This document shows, piece after piece, positions 26,055 to 35,450 of a stretch of 47,195 bases of DNA. The stretch comes from Roseobacter sp. HKCCD6576-2 (GTDB lineage Bacteria; Pseudomonadota; Alphaproteobacteria; Rhodobacterales; Rhodobacteraceae). Each line of letters starts with the position of its first letter. The first letter of the stretch is position 1. The position numbers and the translations under genes were made by a program. The notes under the pieces were generated by a model. The model worked only from the letters and a program-made list of their open reading frames with translations. It was not told the DNA's origin and ran no database searches. The DNA lies in the NCBI RefSeq assembly GCF_013179285.1, contig NZ_WVNW01000009.1, positions 1 to 47,195 of the forward strand, written 5' to 3'.

Positions 26055-28037
26055 ATGACTGCGAAGTTCACGGGCCGCATAGCATTGCTCGCGGCCGTAT
26101 CGATGGTGTTGGCCGCCCCCGGTCTGGCTCGGACCGATTACGTCGCCGATATTGATATCGTGCGCACAGGTGCCGATCCAGCAGCGGAAACCGTAACCGG
26201 CCACGTGTTTCATGACCTCAGTCAAGACGGAGCGCGCCAGGCGGATGAGCCGGGCGTGGCCGGCGTGATCGTGTCGAACGGACGCGATGTGACCACAACT
26301 GATGCCGACGGTGCCTATGCACTGCCAGTCTATCAGAATATGACCGTGATGGTCCACGAGCCGGCAGCATACGACGTGCCGGTCAATGCAGACGGTGTAC
26401 CACAGTTCTTTTACCACCATTTGCCTGAAGGCACGCCAGTGGCGCTGCGCTACGGCGGGCTGGCGCCCACGGGTCCGCTTCCTGCCGCGATCAACTTTCC
26501 GATGATCCGCACCGGCGTGGACGAGGAATTTTCTTGCGTGATGATGGGTGACACCCAGCCCTATTCCAACACCGAAATCGGCTACGTGCGCGACGGTGTG
26601 CTGGACAGTATCCTCGACCAGGACTTGAGCGAGGCGGAGTGCGCCATCATGTTAGGTGACGTGATGGGGGACGACCTGTCGTTGTTGCCGCGCTTCATGG
26701 ACCTCTGGTCGGTGATCGACCTGCCGCAATATTATATCCACGGCAATCACGATTTCGATTTCGACGCGACGACGGATGAACATTCCGCCGACAGCTGGCG
26801 CGAGATTTACGGCCCAGCCTATTACAGCTTCGACATCGGCGGCGTGACATTTATCGCGCTCGACAACGTGGTGTACCCATGCGGCCCAGATGATGACGGC
26901 CCCGGCGGTCGCGATGCGTGCGCTGATCCGGAGCGAGTGGTTTATAACGGTCGCGTGAACGAGCGGCAGATGCAGTGGCTTGAAGCGATCCTGGACGAGA
27001 TACCCCAAGACCGCTTGGTCGTGATGCTGCATCACATTCCCTTTGTCTCGTTCATCGACAGCAACACTGGGCGTCACCAAACCGACAATCTGGTGGAAAT
27101 CCATGCGCTCCTCGCCGGGCGACCAGCAATCAGCTTTTCAGGGCACACCCACACGATGGAATACCTGGCCGCCGGAGAGTGGTTTCAGGGCTGGGAAGAA
27201 CAGGTCGGGGTGACGCGCCTGCCCTTTGACCATGTTGTTGGCGGTGCGCCGTCAGGCAATTGGTATTGGGGTGATCTGAACTTCGATGGCACACCGCTTG
27301 CCTTTGCCCGGGGCGGTACGCCGCCAGGCTACATGATCGTCGACTTTGACGGCTCCGATTTCGAGGTGAATTTCTACGCCGCAAATCTCGCGCCGGAGCG
27401 TCAGATCGCGCTGAGCTTCAACACACCTCAGTTCCGCACGTGGTTTGACGAATTGTTCGCGTGGGCAGATGAGCGGGGGGACCCCGAGGCGGACACACCG
27501 CCCCTGACTGTCAACGATCTGGCAGATCTACGACTGTTCACGCCTGAGGACCTGAATGAAACCGTTTGGCTCACTGCAAATGTGTGGATCGGGGACCGCA
27601 ATACCGAAGTTTCCGCCTCTATCAACGGCGGGCCTGATTTGCGGATGACACGCACGCAAGCTGGCAATGGCGAAGATGTCCTGTCCGGGTCCGAATGGGC
27701 GGACCCGTTTGCAGCCGTGCGCCAGATGACGATCGGCCGCTTCGGCTGGCAGTCGACGCAAGGCGGCGATCGGGCCCAGGGCTTCGAGGTCTGGCAGGGG
27801 TCGAGCTATGGCCCGGCAAACCCGCAGCCTGCAGAGACATGGATGATCGCCGACAGTTCGACGCATCTGTGGCGCCTCGAGATGCCCACCGACCTACCCG
27901 TGGGTGCCCATATCGTCGAGGTGACAGCCGCTATGGCGGATGGTCGTGAATTCACGGACCGAATGACCTTCGAGGTCCGTGCGGAACGGCCCTTCCCCTT
28001 TTGGAACAATACCCTGTGGGATGACCAGACAAACTGA
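26055..28037 (+). CDS. Exported calcineurin-like metallophosphoesterase
   Basis: 660 residues from MTAKFTGRIALLA (26055; GGGAG upstream), with a Sec signal ending near APGLA. An N-terminal carboxypeptidase-regulatory-like domain (VTGHVFHDLSQDGARQADEP, GVIVSNGRDV) precedes the phosphoesterase core: MMGDTQ, MLGDVMGDD, YIHGNHDFD, MLHHIPF and SGHTHTMEY, the five metal-binding motifs. A C-terminal beta domain follows, as in MetallophosN-Metallophos-MetallophosC proteins. The first motif is GDTQ rather than GDxH, as in several relatives. It likely cleaves a phosphoester in the periplasm. The signal region is Ala-rich and not Tat-like. It is followed by a terminator and appears to be a single-gene unit. 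Confidence 0.9.
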   Translation: MTAKFTGRIALLAAVSMVLAAPGLARTDYVADIDIVRTGADPAAETVTGHVFHDLSQDGARQADEPGVAGVIVSNGRDVTTTDADGAYALPVYQNMTVMVHEPAAYDVPVNADGVPQFFYHHLPEGTPVALRYGGLAPTGPLPAAINFPMIRTGVDEEFSCVMMGDTQPYSNTEIGYVRDGVLDSILDQDLSEAECAIMLGDVMGDDLSLLPRFMDLWSVIDLPQYYIHGNHDFDFDATTDEHSADSWREIYGPAYYSFDIGGVTFIALDNVVYPCGPDDDGPGGRDACADPERVVYNGRVNERQMQWLEAILDEIPQDRLVVMLHHIPFVSFIDSNTGRHQTDNLVEIHALLAGRPAISFSGHTHTMEYLAAGEWFQGWEEQVGVTRLPFDHVVGGAPSGNWYWGDLNFDGTPLAFARGGTPPGYMIVDFDGSDFEVNFYAANLAPERQIALSFNTPQFRTWFDELFAWADERGDPEADTPPLTVNDLADLRLFTPEDLNETVWLTANVWIGDRNTEVSASINGGPDLRMTRTQAGNGEDVLSGSEWADPFAAVRQMTIGRFGWQSTQGGDRAQGFEVWQGSSYGPANPQPAETWMIADSSTHLWRLEMPTDLPVGAHIVEVTAAMADGREFTDRMTFEVRAERPFPFWNNTLWDDQTN

Positions 28038-28063
28038 CAACGTCTCGGCATTCCGTCTCGACG

Positions 28064-28084
28064 CGGTCCCCTTCTCGGGGGCCG
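28064..28084 (+). terminator. Rho-independent terminator after the phosphoesterase
   Basis: An 8-bp stem (CGGTCCCC/GGGGGCCG, one T-G pair) with loop TTCTC is followed by TTGTTTCGTTTC. It lies 27 bases after the stop codon. Confidence 0.75.
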
Positions 28085-28483
28085 TTGTTTCGTTTCGGGG
28101 TCTCGCCATCCCATGGTCCGTCAAGATACCTCGCCCGCAGGCAGTATCATCGTGTTTTGTTGACGGCGGCCCATACCAGCCTTTTGCATGCGAAGATTGC
28201 GCTGCAATGCAGCTTTCCGGAAGCGGTCATTCGTGCAGATTCCAGCATCTGTGTCGACGAACGTCCGTTACATGGGACCACCCTGCCACGGAGGATCGAT
28301 GTGTCTGGTCGTGTCGAGGTTCGGTGAAGCCTTCTCTCGCGCACCACCTTTGCGAACATGCGCTATGCGCTCCGGTAAGACGCGCATCGTGTCCGCAAAG
28401 CTTACGGTTTGCTGGTGGCATCGAGTCTGCCGCTGGTACTCCGAGATAATCGGCTTGATGGCGGAGTACACCCCGCTGCCGTT
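28085..28483. other. Convergent spacer without gene
   Basis: Lies between the convergent phosphoesterase and LysR genes. Overlapping frames occur on both strands but none resembles a protein family. No repeat or RNA recognised. Confidence 0.4.
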
Positions 28484-29416
28484 TCAGGCGGACCGAGGCA
28501 CCTTGAGATATCCTTCCGCACTTCTGCTCAGCTCCGTCGCGAGTGCTGCGACGGGTTTTTCTACTTCCTCAATCGGGAGTTGTTCCTCCGTGTCGACGCG
28601 CCAAGCGAGGGAAATTCTATGCCAGATGGGCTGATCCGCAATTTCATGCACGGCAAGGCGCCCCACGCTGGCATCGCTTTGAACGAGGCCGAGCGGAGCG
28701 ACGGCTGAAACCTGTCCTTCGGCAACCATCTGTCGCAGCATGAAGAAAGACCCAACGATCTGCGCAGAAGGCACTGTCAGATCAGCGGCCGAGCAGGCGG
28801 CGTGGACTCGGCGCCAGATGCTGTCACCTTCCCGGTAGAAGGCAAGCTCTCGGGCCAGGATCTCATGAAGCTGGAACTGGCCGGATCGGCGGGCGGTCTG
28901 CGGCGCGGTCACGTAGACGAGACGTTCCTTGAGCACGTCTACCCATCGCAATTCGGGCAGGGGCGCGAGTTCACGGGCAAGCGCGAAATGCAACTCGCCA
29001 GACATGAGCTGGGCAACCTGACCTTGGCTCGGCATCTCGGAAAACCTCAGGTTGATCGACGGCGCGTCCCCCGCCGCCCGGTGTAGGCTGTCGAGGCCAA
29101 GGAGCCGGACCATGCTTGGCAGGATCCCCATCTCGATAACTGGCCTGGTCACTTCGCGTTCGGACACCTCGCTTTCGGTTTCTCTCACCAGGGCCAAGAT
29201 TTGGCGGCTGCGCTGATAGAGCATGGATCCGCGATCCGTGGGCCGAACCCCGCGGGAATGTCGATCGAGCAGCTTTACCCCCAGCCGATCTTCCATCTCC
29301 TTGACCTGAAAACTCAGTGCGGTGGGCGCTAGGTTCAGTCCCTTTGCTGCCCTCGTGATGTTCCCGGCCTCAACGATCCGGCCAAAGTACCTAAGTTGGC
29401 GTAACGTCAAGTTCAT
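28484..29416 (-). CDS. LysR-family regulator divergent from the redox operon
   Basis: 310 residues from MNLTLRQLRYF (29416). The N-terminal winged helix (GNITRAAKGLNLAPTALSFQ, VKEMEDRLGVKLLDR) is of the NAC/Cbl/CysB-like group, with a full-length effector domain (PVIEMGILPSMVRLL onwards). Divergent orientation to the flavoprotein operon, with about 207 bases between, and a palindrome in that gap make it the probable regulator of that operon. The inducer is unknown. Confidence 0.9.
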   Translation of the reverse strand: MNLTLRQLRYFGRIVEAGNITRAAKGLNLAPTALSFQVKEMEDRLGVKLLDRHSRGVRPTDRGSMLYQRSRQILALVRETESEVSEREVTRPVIEMGILPSMVRLLGLDSLHRAAGDAPSINLRFSEMPSQGQVAQLMSGELHFALARELAPLPELRWVDVLKERLVYVTAPQTARRSGQFQLHEILARELAFYREGDSIWRRVHAACSAADLTVPSAQIVGSFFMLRQMVAEGQVSAVAPLGLVQSDASVGRLAVHEIADQPIWHRISLAWRVDTEEQLPIEEVEKPVAALATELSRSAEGYLKVPRSA

Positions 29417-29511
29417 GATCCCAACAGTCCTGATCGAAGCGTTCTCGGCATTCGAGACGGCGTGTACCCGGGACGGTTGGGCACCGCCCATCACATGTCG
29501 GCGTGCAGAAA

Positions 29512-29526
29512 ATCTTAAGCTAAGAT
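29512..29526. promoter_or_regulatory. LysR-type palindrome in the divergent gap
   Basis: ATCTTA-AGC-TAAGAT is a 6-bp inverted repeat fitting the T-N11-A LysR box and lies between the LysR gene and the flavoprotein operon, in an AT-rich patch (AAATTTTATGC follows). Confidence 0.5.
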
Positions 29527-29623
29527 GAAATTTTATGCAATGGACGGCCAGTCGCTCAAACTTCTATCGTTTCACGTATGCCTGCCGTCGGGACCCGGCG
29601 GAGCGCCAGAAAGGGGCCACGCC

Positions 29624-31711
29624 ATGGGCCGCACAGCCGATTCAAATACAGAGAACAAGACAGAGCTCGCGGAGACCGAGGAGACGCAACCGGGCATTTC
29701 GCGGAGGGGATTTTTTGCTACCGGGGCCGCAGCCGGTGTAGGGGTCGCCGTTGCAGGGGGCGCCCAGCCCGCCGCTGCGGAGGCCGGCGAAGAGTGGGAC
29801 TACGAGGTCGATGTCGTTGTCGCCGGCGGTGGTTGCGCCGGGCTGACTGCGGCCATCCGCGCCCATGACCTCGGGGCCAGCGTACTCGTCATCGACCAGA
29901 ATTATGATCTCGGTGGCCGAATGCTCCACTCGGGATCGTTCCTGTCGCTCGGAGGCGGAGATCCGGTTCAGATGCGCGATATGGCCGGCGAAGTCGACCC
30001 TGACGGATACATCACTGTGCCGCCAGTCGAGGACCCTGCGGAATTGGATGACAATGTCGAGTTGCTTTTCACAGACGTAACCGACTGGTCGATCGTCGAT
30101 ACCAAAGCGCAGTCGCCCTACCGCTACAACGAACGCGACATGATGCGGAGCTGGGCCGAGAATTGTCCGGCGACGCGGCAATTTCTGATGGACAATTATG
30201 TGCGCTTTACCCGAGTCAACGGCACTCATGGCGGCGGCGGTGTGAGCCGGGCTCGCGCGCCCTATTGCTTCTTGATGCTGGGTGATGTCACCGACATGCG
30301 CGCCGGTACAATCACGGCCGAGGATGCCGGTGTCACCCATCCTGAACGCACCAGTCCGCTCGCCCCCGTACAGATGCAGGATGCTAGTTCCTTCGTCGGT
30401 CCCGGTGCTGTCCGGAACGGTGTGGCGTTGGCCCGCCCGCTGGAGTTCTCCGCTCGCGAAAAAGGTGTGAAGTTTATGCTCCACCGCCACTTTGACGAAC
30501 TGGTTCGAGAAGATCAATTCTCCGGGCGCGTCCTCGGGGTTAAGGCGTCCTACTCGCCACGCCAAGATCCGGAGACCGGCGAGCCCCTACGTAGTTACTG
30601 GCAACGCGGGAACATCGACGAACGCCGAGACCGTGTCCGCATCCGCGCCCTTAAGGGCGTGATCATCGCCAGCGGTGGACATGCCGGAAACCCCGAATTC
30701 CGCGGCATGTTCTACCCCGCACTCCGCGAACCGGCCTTTCCGACCTCGGGCTATGCGCTTCTGGGTCCTAATGGTCAGGATGCAAGCGGTATCATCGCGG
30801 GCATGAAGGTCGGGGCAAACCTCTCGGGTATGCAGCAAAACCTGTCCTATCCGACGACCTTCCACATCTCGACGCGGCTCGGCACCCGCGATGCGTATAC
30901 GACGATGATGCCGGGCCATCCGACGTTCAATTTCCGCGGCTCTGCGGGGATCAATGTCGGCAACGCGGGCTTCGAGGAGTTCATTGCCGTTAATCAGGTC
31001 GGCAGACGGTTCTTCAACGAGGTGCGGTTGCCGCTTCGACCCAGCATCAACCGCTACCCCGGCGGCGAGGCGGCGGGTCTGCCAAATGCGGAACTTGACC
31101 ATGTGCCGAACGATTGGCGCAATTGTCGCCACGAGTGGATCCGGCAGATGTATGACTATGATCACGGGCTCGATGCCGCCCTTGCGATGAACGAAGGCTC
31201 TGAGCCACCCAATTACTACAGCGGCCCGATCTGGGCGATCTTCGACCAAGACGCGGTCGAACGCACGGGGTGGGAGTTGCGGTACCCATATGTAAACGAG
31301 GACAATGGGTACTATTTCCGCGCCGATACGATTGAGGAACTGGCCAACAAGATCCGCGCTGGCCATCCGTTTCAGCGTGTGCCGCTTGTCCATCTGCCCG
31401 AGACTGTGGCGACGTGGAACAGCTACGTCACCGACGGTGCCGATCCGGAGTTCGAGCGCGAGGTGGATGCACCCATGAACCCCGTCGCGGCTCCACCCTT
31501 CCACGCCTTGTCGATCATGGTGATTTGGCACGACAGCTATGGCGGGCTCAGGGTCAACGGACGCTGCCAGGTCGTCGATCTGCATGGTCAGGTGATCTCG
31601 GGTCTCTATGCCGGAGGTGAGGCGGTGGGCGGCTTCAACAAGCATGGGCTCGGCAAGGGGCATGTCCACGGCTACATCGCAGGCACTCATGTTGCGGAAG
31701 AGCTGGGCTGA
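29624..31711 (+). CDS. Tat-exported FAD-dependent oxidoreductase (fumarate-reductase-like)
   Basis: 695 residues from MGRTADSNT (29624; AAAGGGG upstream). SRRGFFATGAAAG is a twin-arginine signal, so the folded FAD protein should go to the periplasm. VDVVVAGGGCAGLTAAIRAH is the FAD Rossmann motif, VLVIDQNYDLGGR follows, and YAGGEAVGGFNKHGLGKGHV is the C-terminal FAD-binding segment of the FAD_binding_2 (fumarate reductase/succinate dehydrogenase flavoprotein) family. The substrate domain in between is unlike SdhA, so the substrate is unknown. It overlaps the next gene by one base and sits with a diheme cytochrome, the likely electron partner. Confidence 0.9.
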   Translation: MGRTADSNTENKTELAETEETQPGISRRGFFATGAAAGVGVAVAGGAQPAAAEAGEEWDYEVDVVVAGGGCAGLTAAIRAHDLGASVLVIDQNYDLGGRMLHSGSFLSLGGGDPVQMRDMAGEVDPDGYITVPPVEDPAELDDNVELLFTDVTDWSIVDTKAQSPYRYNERDMMRSWAENCPATRQFLMDNYVRFTRVNGTHGGGGVSRARAPYCFLMLGDVTDMRAGTITAEDAGVTHPERTSPLAPVQMQDASSFVGPGAVRNGVALARPLEFSAREKGVKFMLHRHFDELVREDQFSGRVLGVKASYSPRQDPETGEPLRSYWQRGNIDERRDRVRIRALKGVIIASGGHAGNPEFRGMFYPALREPAFPTSGYALLGPNGQDASGIIAGMKVGANLSGMQQNLSYPTTFHISTRLGTRDAYTTMMPGHPTFNFRGSAGINVGNAGFEEFIAVNQVGRRFFNEVRLPLRPSINRYPGGEAAGLPNAELDHVPNDWRNCRHEWIRQMYDYDHGLDAALAMNEGSEPPNYYSGPIWAIFDQDAVERTGWELRYPYVNEDNGYYFRADTIEELANKIRAGHPFQRVPLVHLPETVATWNSYVTDGADPEFEREVDAPMNPVAAPPFHALSIMVIWHDSYGGLRVNGRCQVVDLHGQVISGLYAGGEAVGGFNKHGLGKGHVHGYIAGTHVAEELG

Positions 31712-32640
31712 TGGCTCAGGCCGGCAACTGCGAGGTGGGGGAGGAACAGGGCTGGATCGAGTTGATCCCGGACGTGCTAGATACTGGTGCTGACACCGAC
31801 ATTCGAGTGATCTTGACCGGCGAGCGGGCCAGGCGGCTTGCTGGCAAGGCGCTCGACATCCTCGACGGCGCCGGGGCGGTCTCGACCCAACTCACGCTCC
31901 TGCTCAATGATGAAGGCTCAGCCATCGGTATCTGTAAGCTGCCCGCACCGGACGATCCGGGGCGCGCGGTGTGGACGGCACACCTGCCGGAAGTCGAGGA
32001 TGACGGCATCCCCGCTTTTGAGCTTGCTTTCGACGTTCGTGCCCACAGTCTGAGCCTTACTTTGTGGGACGTACCTCTGGCGGTCGAGCGCGGTGCGCGT
32101 TTCAGTCTGCGTGCTGGATTACGGTGTTCGGCGGGCTGCGACATGTCCGGCCAGCGGATCGTGTTTCTCAGCGAAGACGGTGGAACGATCGTCTCCGCAA
32201 AGACGCGGGAGATGCCCAAGGAGGGAACTGAGGCCGTCTACTGGGCCGAGATTGATTTTGAAGCGCCGTCCATCGATGGGAAGGCCGCCTGGGAGGTAAC
32301 CGGCACGGCCGATGGCCTCTTGCATTGCCATACCGAGGCGCGGGCACAGATGGCAATAAACGTCGTCTCGCCGGCAGAGCATAAGATCAGTGTGTCCGTG
32401 ATCGACGCCGAGACCTCGGCGCCGATCGCACGGGCCAAGGTTGTGGCGCACCCGTTCCAAACCTTCACAGACGCCGGGGGTCGGGCGGAACTACGCCTGC
32501 CCTCCGGTCCGCGCAGACTCTTTGTCAGTGGGCCAGACCACATACCATATCAGGTGGAAGGGGATGTGACAGAAGACATCGACATCACGGTCGCGCTCGA
32601 CCGCGACAAGCCGATAACCGAAGCCGAGATCTGGGCATGA
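31711..32640 (+). CDS. Beta-rich protein of the redox operon (Ig/CarboxypepD_reg-like)
   Basis: 309 residues, not recognised as a known enzyme. No signal peptide is seen from the start at 31711. The C-terminal ~90 residues (ISVSVIDAETSAPIARAKVV, TDAGGRAELRLPSGPRRLFV) look like a carboxypeptidase-regulatory/transthyretin-like domain. The first ~220 residues are beta-rich and contain CSAGCD and LLHCHTEA, which could bind a metal. It may fold with the flavoprotein or cytochrome. TGATG and ATGA junctions couple it to both neighbours. Confidence 0.75.
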   Translation: MAQAGNCEVGEEQGWIELIPDVLDTGADTDIRVILTGERARRLAGKALDILDGAGAVSTQLTLLLNDEGSAIGICKLPAPDDPGRAVWTAHLPEVEDDGIPAFELAFDVRAHSLSLTLWDVPLAVERGARFSLRAGLRCSAGCDMSGQRIVFLSEDGGTIVSAKTREMPKEGTEAVYWAEIDFEAPSIDGKAAWEVTGTADGLLHCHTEARAQMAINVVSPAEHKISVSVIDAETSAPIARAKVVAHPFQTFTDAGGRAELRLPSGPRRLFVSGPDHIPYQVEGDVTEDIDITVALDRDKPITEAEIWA

Positions 32641-33416
32641 TCGAAGCTGAGTCCCCCGCGAAATTGCCTTCGGTCAAGGGCATCCTCTGGACTGTCTGCG
32701 TAGTCGTTGTCGCCCTTCCCCCCGCGGGAAAGGCGCAGGACGCTGAACTGATGGCCTCGGGAGCCGCCTTGTACCAGCAGAATTGCGCCCTTTGCCATGG
32801 CGAGAACGGGGCGGGGCTACCGCCGAGTTTTCCTGCGCTTTCCGGGAATGCGGCGCTGGCCGATCTGTCCCGGATCGTTGGCAATATTCACCAGGGTCAA
32901 GGCGACATGCCGCCATTTCCCGATCTTCGGTCAGAGGAGATCGCGGCACTGGCCACCTATATCCGCAACTCGTGGGGCAATACCGAGGGTGAGGCGACAA
33001 TCGAGGACGTATCGGCCCTGCTTGAGAATCTCGACGCAACGGAAGACCGGTGGACGATCTGGGACGGCGTTTTCAGTTCGGCCCAGGCGGCGCGTGGGCG
33101 GCTTGTCTATGACGGCCAATGCGCTGTCTGCCACGGCCGCCGATTGAATGGCGCCGCAGAGGACCCAGATATGCAGTCAGGCCCGCCGCTTGCACGCGCG
33201 AATTTTTTGCGTGAATGGGACGGACGTTCGCTCGCGGTGCTGTTCGACTATACGCGGGTCTCAATGCCGCAGGCCAATCCCGGTTCGCTCAGCGATGAGC
33301 AATACGCCGACATTCTAGCCTATATGCTCTCGGTCAGCGGCGCCTCGGCTGGTGTGGTGGAATTGCCGGGCGATCATGGTGAGTTGGCTCGTATCGTCGT
33401 TGCGCCGAATGAGTGA
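32637..33416 (+). CDS. Diheme c-type cytochrome
   Basis: 259 residues with an N-terminal signal (ILWTVCVVVVALPPAGKAQ) and two class I cytochrome c domains. CALCH and CAVCH are the covalent heme sites; MPPFPDL and SMPQAN supply likely Met axial ligands. It should accept electrons from the exported flavoprotein, or give them to it, and link to the respiratory chain. Four-base overlaps with the preceding gene and 8 bases with the next indicate one operon. Confidence 0.93.
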   Translation: MIEAESPAKLPSVKGILWTVCVVVVALPPAGKAQDAELMASGAALYQQNCALCHGENGAGLPPSFPALSGNAALADLSRIVGNIHQGQGDMPPFPDLRSEEIAALATYIRNSWGNTEGEATIEDVSALLENLDATEDRWTIWDGVFSSAQAARGRLVYDGQCAVCHGRRLNGAAEDPDMQSGPPLARANFLREWDGRSLAVLFDYTRVSMPQANPGSLSDEQYADILAYMLSVSGASAGVVELPGDHGELARIVVAPNE

Positions 33417-33735
33417 ACCCATGTTCCGCGGGCCCATCGTGATCTGTCTTGTTATCGGATTGGCCGGCCCGTTACTGGCCCAGAGTGGTGACGCCGCCGA
33501 GGGAAACGCAGCCGTCGCGTGCCAGACGGCCGGCTACGATCTTATCCTAATGAACTCCAGCGAGGTGGCTTTGCCGGAGGGGACCGAGCTTGCCTGGGCC
33601 GTGCGCTTTGCCCGCGCCGAGGGTGTCCACACGCTGAACCGCACACTGGAACCTGGAGAGCGCGTCGTCATCGTGGCGGCAACCGACCCGAGCTACCTGA
33701 CCACCGATACCCCGTGCACAGTGGAGATACGTTGA
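33409..33735 (+). CDS. Small exported protein of the redox operon
   Basis: 108 residues (MSEPMFRGP, 33409; MFRGP at 33421 is an alternative start). A hydrophobic signal (IVICLVIGLAGPLLAQ) is followed by a ~85-residue mature domain with two Cys (VACQTAGYD and TPCTVEIR) that may form a disulfide. No family recognised. Overlap with the cytochrome gene suggests an accessory subunit of the same periplasmic system. Confidence 0.75.
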   Translation: MSEPMFRGPIVICLVIGLAGPLLAQSGDAAEGNAAVACQTAGYDLILMNSSEVALPEGTELAWAVRFARAEGVHTLNRTLEPGERVVIVAATDPSYLTTDTPCTVEIR

Positions 33736-33811
33736 CCGCTACTGACTGGGGTTCGCTGCCCAATCGATCTTGGACGAAACGATCCCGCCTCTGGTCTGGC
33801 GAAGGAGGTCG

Positions 33812-34212
33812 TTCAGCAACGTCCATACCACGATGCCAAAAGGCATATTGGATCGTTCCTTGCGCAATCCGCTAAACTATTCCCGAGAGGAATATCAACA
33901 AGCCAAACGCGCCAAGCAAGACCCGAAGCTGATGAAAGCGGCTATCCAGGATTGTTGGAAACGCTCGGACAACGCCGAAACGTTCAAGGCTGCTCTGGAA
34001 GAGAAGGGCTTCTTCCTCTCCCAAGGGGGCATGCCCGCCAGCTTGATGATCTGAAAGAGCATTTTCGGCTGAAGGCAGAGGATACCATCCGTCTCGCTAT
34101 CAGGCTCACCCATGCGCGGTTTCGTCAGAAGCCGGACGTTCTGGTGCCGGAGTTCAAGCCATCAACCAAACGTGATGATTGGTTTGATGAAGACGATCAC
34201 ATGCCGGAATGA
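33812..34212 (+). pseudogene. Relaxase/mobilisation protein C-terminal remnant
   Basis: NVHTTMPKGILDRSLRNPLN, YSREEYQQAKRAKQDPKLMK and ETFKAALEEKGFFLSQG resemble a mobilisation relaxase. Near 34030 the frame changes and the next stretch (LDDLKEHFRLKAEDTIRLAI) reads as its coiled-coil end, stopping at 34212. The N-terminal nuclease with its catalytic Tyr and His triad is absent. The remnant implies that the locus once carried a transferable element. Confidence 0.6.
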
Positions 34213-34223
34213 GCAATAGCCTA

Positions 34224-35450
34224 TTAAGCGATGGGTATGTTCTTGAGGTGTTTCTCGATGGCATCACGAACATCGGCGCTCATTGGCAAGTGTGACTTTT
34301 GCTGGCTCCAATGCTCATGAAACAGATCGACGGTTTCGCGGGCTGTATCGAGTACCAGCCTGGAAGGAAGCGCGGCCTTTGATGCCAGATGGCTCAGCTC
34401 ATCTTCGGAAAAGTCACCAAACGCCCTGCTGCGGCTTACATTCAATGCGAATTGATCGCCTGGTATGTAGGGTACGGTCGAAACGAAATCATAAGCAGGT
34501 GCAAGCGCAGAATTTACGCGATCTGGATAGATCAATGACCAGTTCTTAAGGTGCATATCCCCGTTGCCGATCAGCACATTGAAAGTCAGGCGGCGAACGA
34601 ATTCTGCAATATCTACATCACTGGTTTCGGCGGCGAGCACTTGTGCAATGTTACGCATGCTGGCGTTCTTGTACTTGTCTTCCGCATAGACACCGTAGAC
34701 CTGCGCGAAGTCCTCAATATGGAGTGCGCTGCCATCATCCAGGCGGTCGAAGCGTTCTATTATGAAGGCCGTGCTGCCGAACTTATCGATGCCTTCGGGG
34801 ATATTCTGAATAGAAGCCACATCGACCAAGTCGATGGCTGGAACATTAATTCCGACCATGCTTGCAAGCTGCATCATCGAGAACTCGTTTTCGGGCACCC
34901 CTTCGTATTCCCGTGAGGGTAATTTGACGATCCAACCGCCGCCGATACCGGAAGCTGGGATCGTCAGGCTCCCGCTAGCATCACTCACAGCTGAGAATTT
35001 GAGCTGAACACCAGCCAAGGAGAACCGCAGCACATTCTCTTTGGGATGATCGCCATGGCGATCATCGTCATGATGATCATCATGATCGGGCGGCCAAGCT
35101 TCGCCATCCGTTGGCGTTACGGTGATAGCGCCGGGAAGGTCTTTGCCTAGCGCCCAGAGAAGAAAGAACTCGCGCTCAGGGTTCACTCCAGCCCTCTCTG
35201 CAAGGTACTGGCGCATATTTCCTTCGGGCAGAAGATTGGAAAAGAACGGCATCAGACGTTTTTGGTAGGGCCGGAACTCGGTCAGCAAAGTGCCAAACTC
35301 GTCCTTGAAGCCGAGACCCAATGTCGGGCGGATGCCTGCGTCGATATACTCATCCGTAAAGGCAAAAATCGTCCTGTCACCACCCACATTGGTAAGGGTG
35401 CCTATCTGCTCTCCATAGAGTCGAACTTCCAGAACAGAAACGTCAGCCAT
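34224..35450 (-). CDS. hipA: HipA-family Ser/Thr kinase toxin
   Basis: 408 residues from MADVSVLEV (35450; GGAGG five bases upstream). The N-subdomain (VLEVRLYGEQIGTLTN) is followed by RFSLAGVQLKFS, whose Ser corresponds to the autophosphorylated Ser of HipA. LIGNGDMHLKNWSL is the catalytic loop (G-N-x-D-x-H-x-K-N) and APAYDFVST the Mg-binding Asp. HipA toxins phosphorylate aminoacyl-tRNA synthetases. Just before the autophosphorylation loop sits an insert rich in His and Asp (HDDHHDDDRHGDH, about residues 125-137). It overlaps hipB by 8 bases. Intact. Confidence 0.93.
   Translation of the reverse strand: MADVSVLEVRLYGEQIGTLTNVGGDRTIFAFTDEYIDAGIRPTLGLGFKDEFGTLLTEFRPYQKRLMPFFSNLLPEGNMRQYLAERAGVNPEREFFLLWALGKDLPGAITVTPTDGEAWPPDHDDHHDDDRHGDHPKENVLRFSLAGVQLKFSAVSDASGSLTIPASGIGGGWIVKLPSREYEGVPENEFSMMQLASMVGINVPAIDLVDVASIQNIPEGIDKFGSTAFIIERFDRLDDGSALHIEDFAQVYGVYAEDKYKNASMRNIAQVLAAETSDVDIAEFVRRLTFNVLIGNGDMHLKNWSLIYPDRVNSALAPAYDFVSTVPYIPGDQFALNVSRSRAFGDFSEDELSHLASKAALPSRLVLDTARETVDLFHEHWSQQKSHLPMSADVRDAIEKHLKNIPIA

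Noticed and set aside
29642-30565. Second long minus-strand frame opposite the flavoprotein gene
   Set aside because: Antisense shadow; no recognisable protein.
30587-31690. Long open frame on the minus strand (367 codons) opposite the flavoprotein gene
   Set aside because: It is the antisense shadow of a well-supported gene with high GC, has no family motifs and no ribosome binding site.
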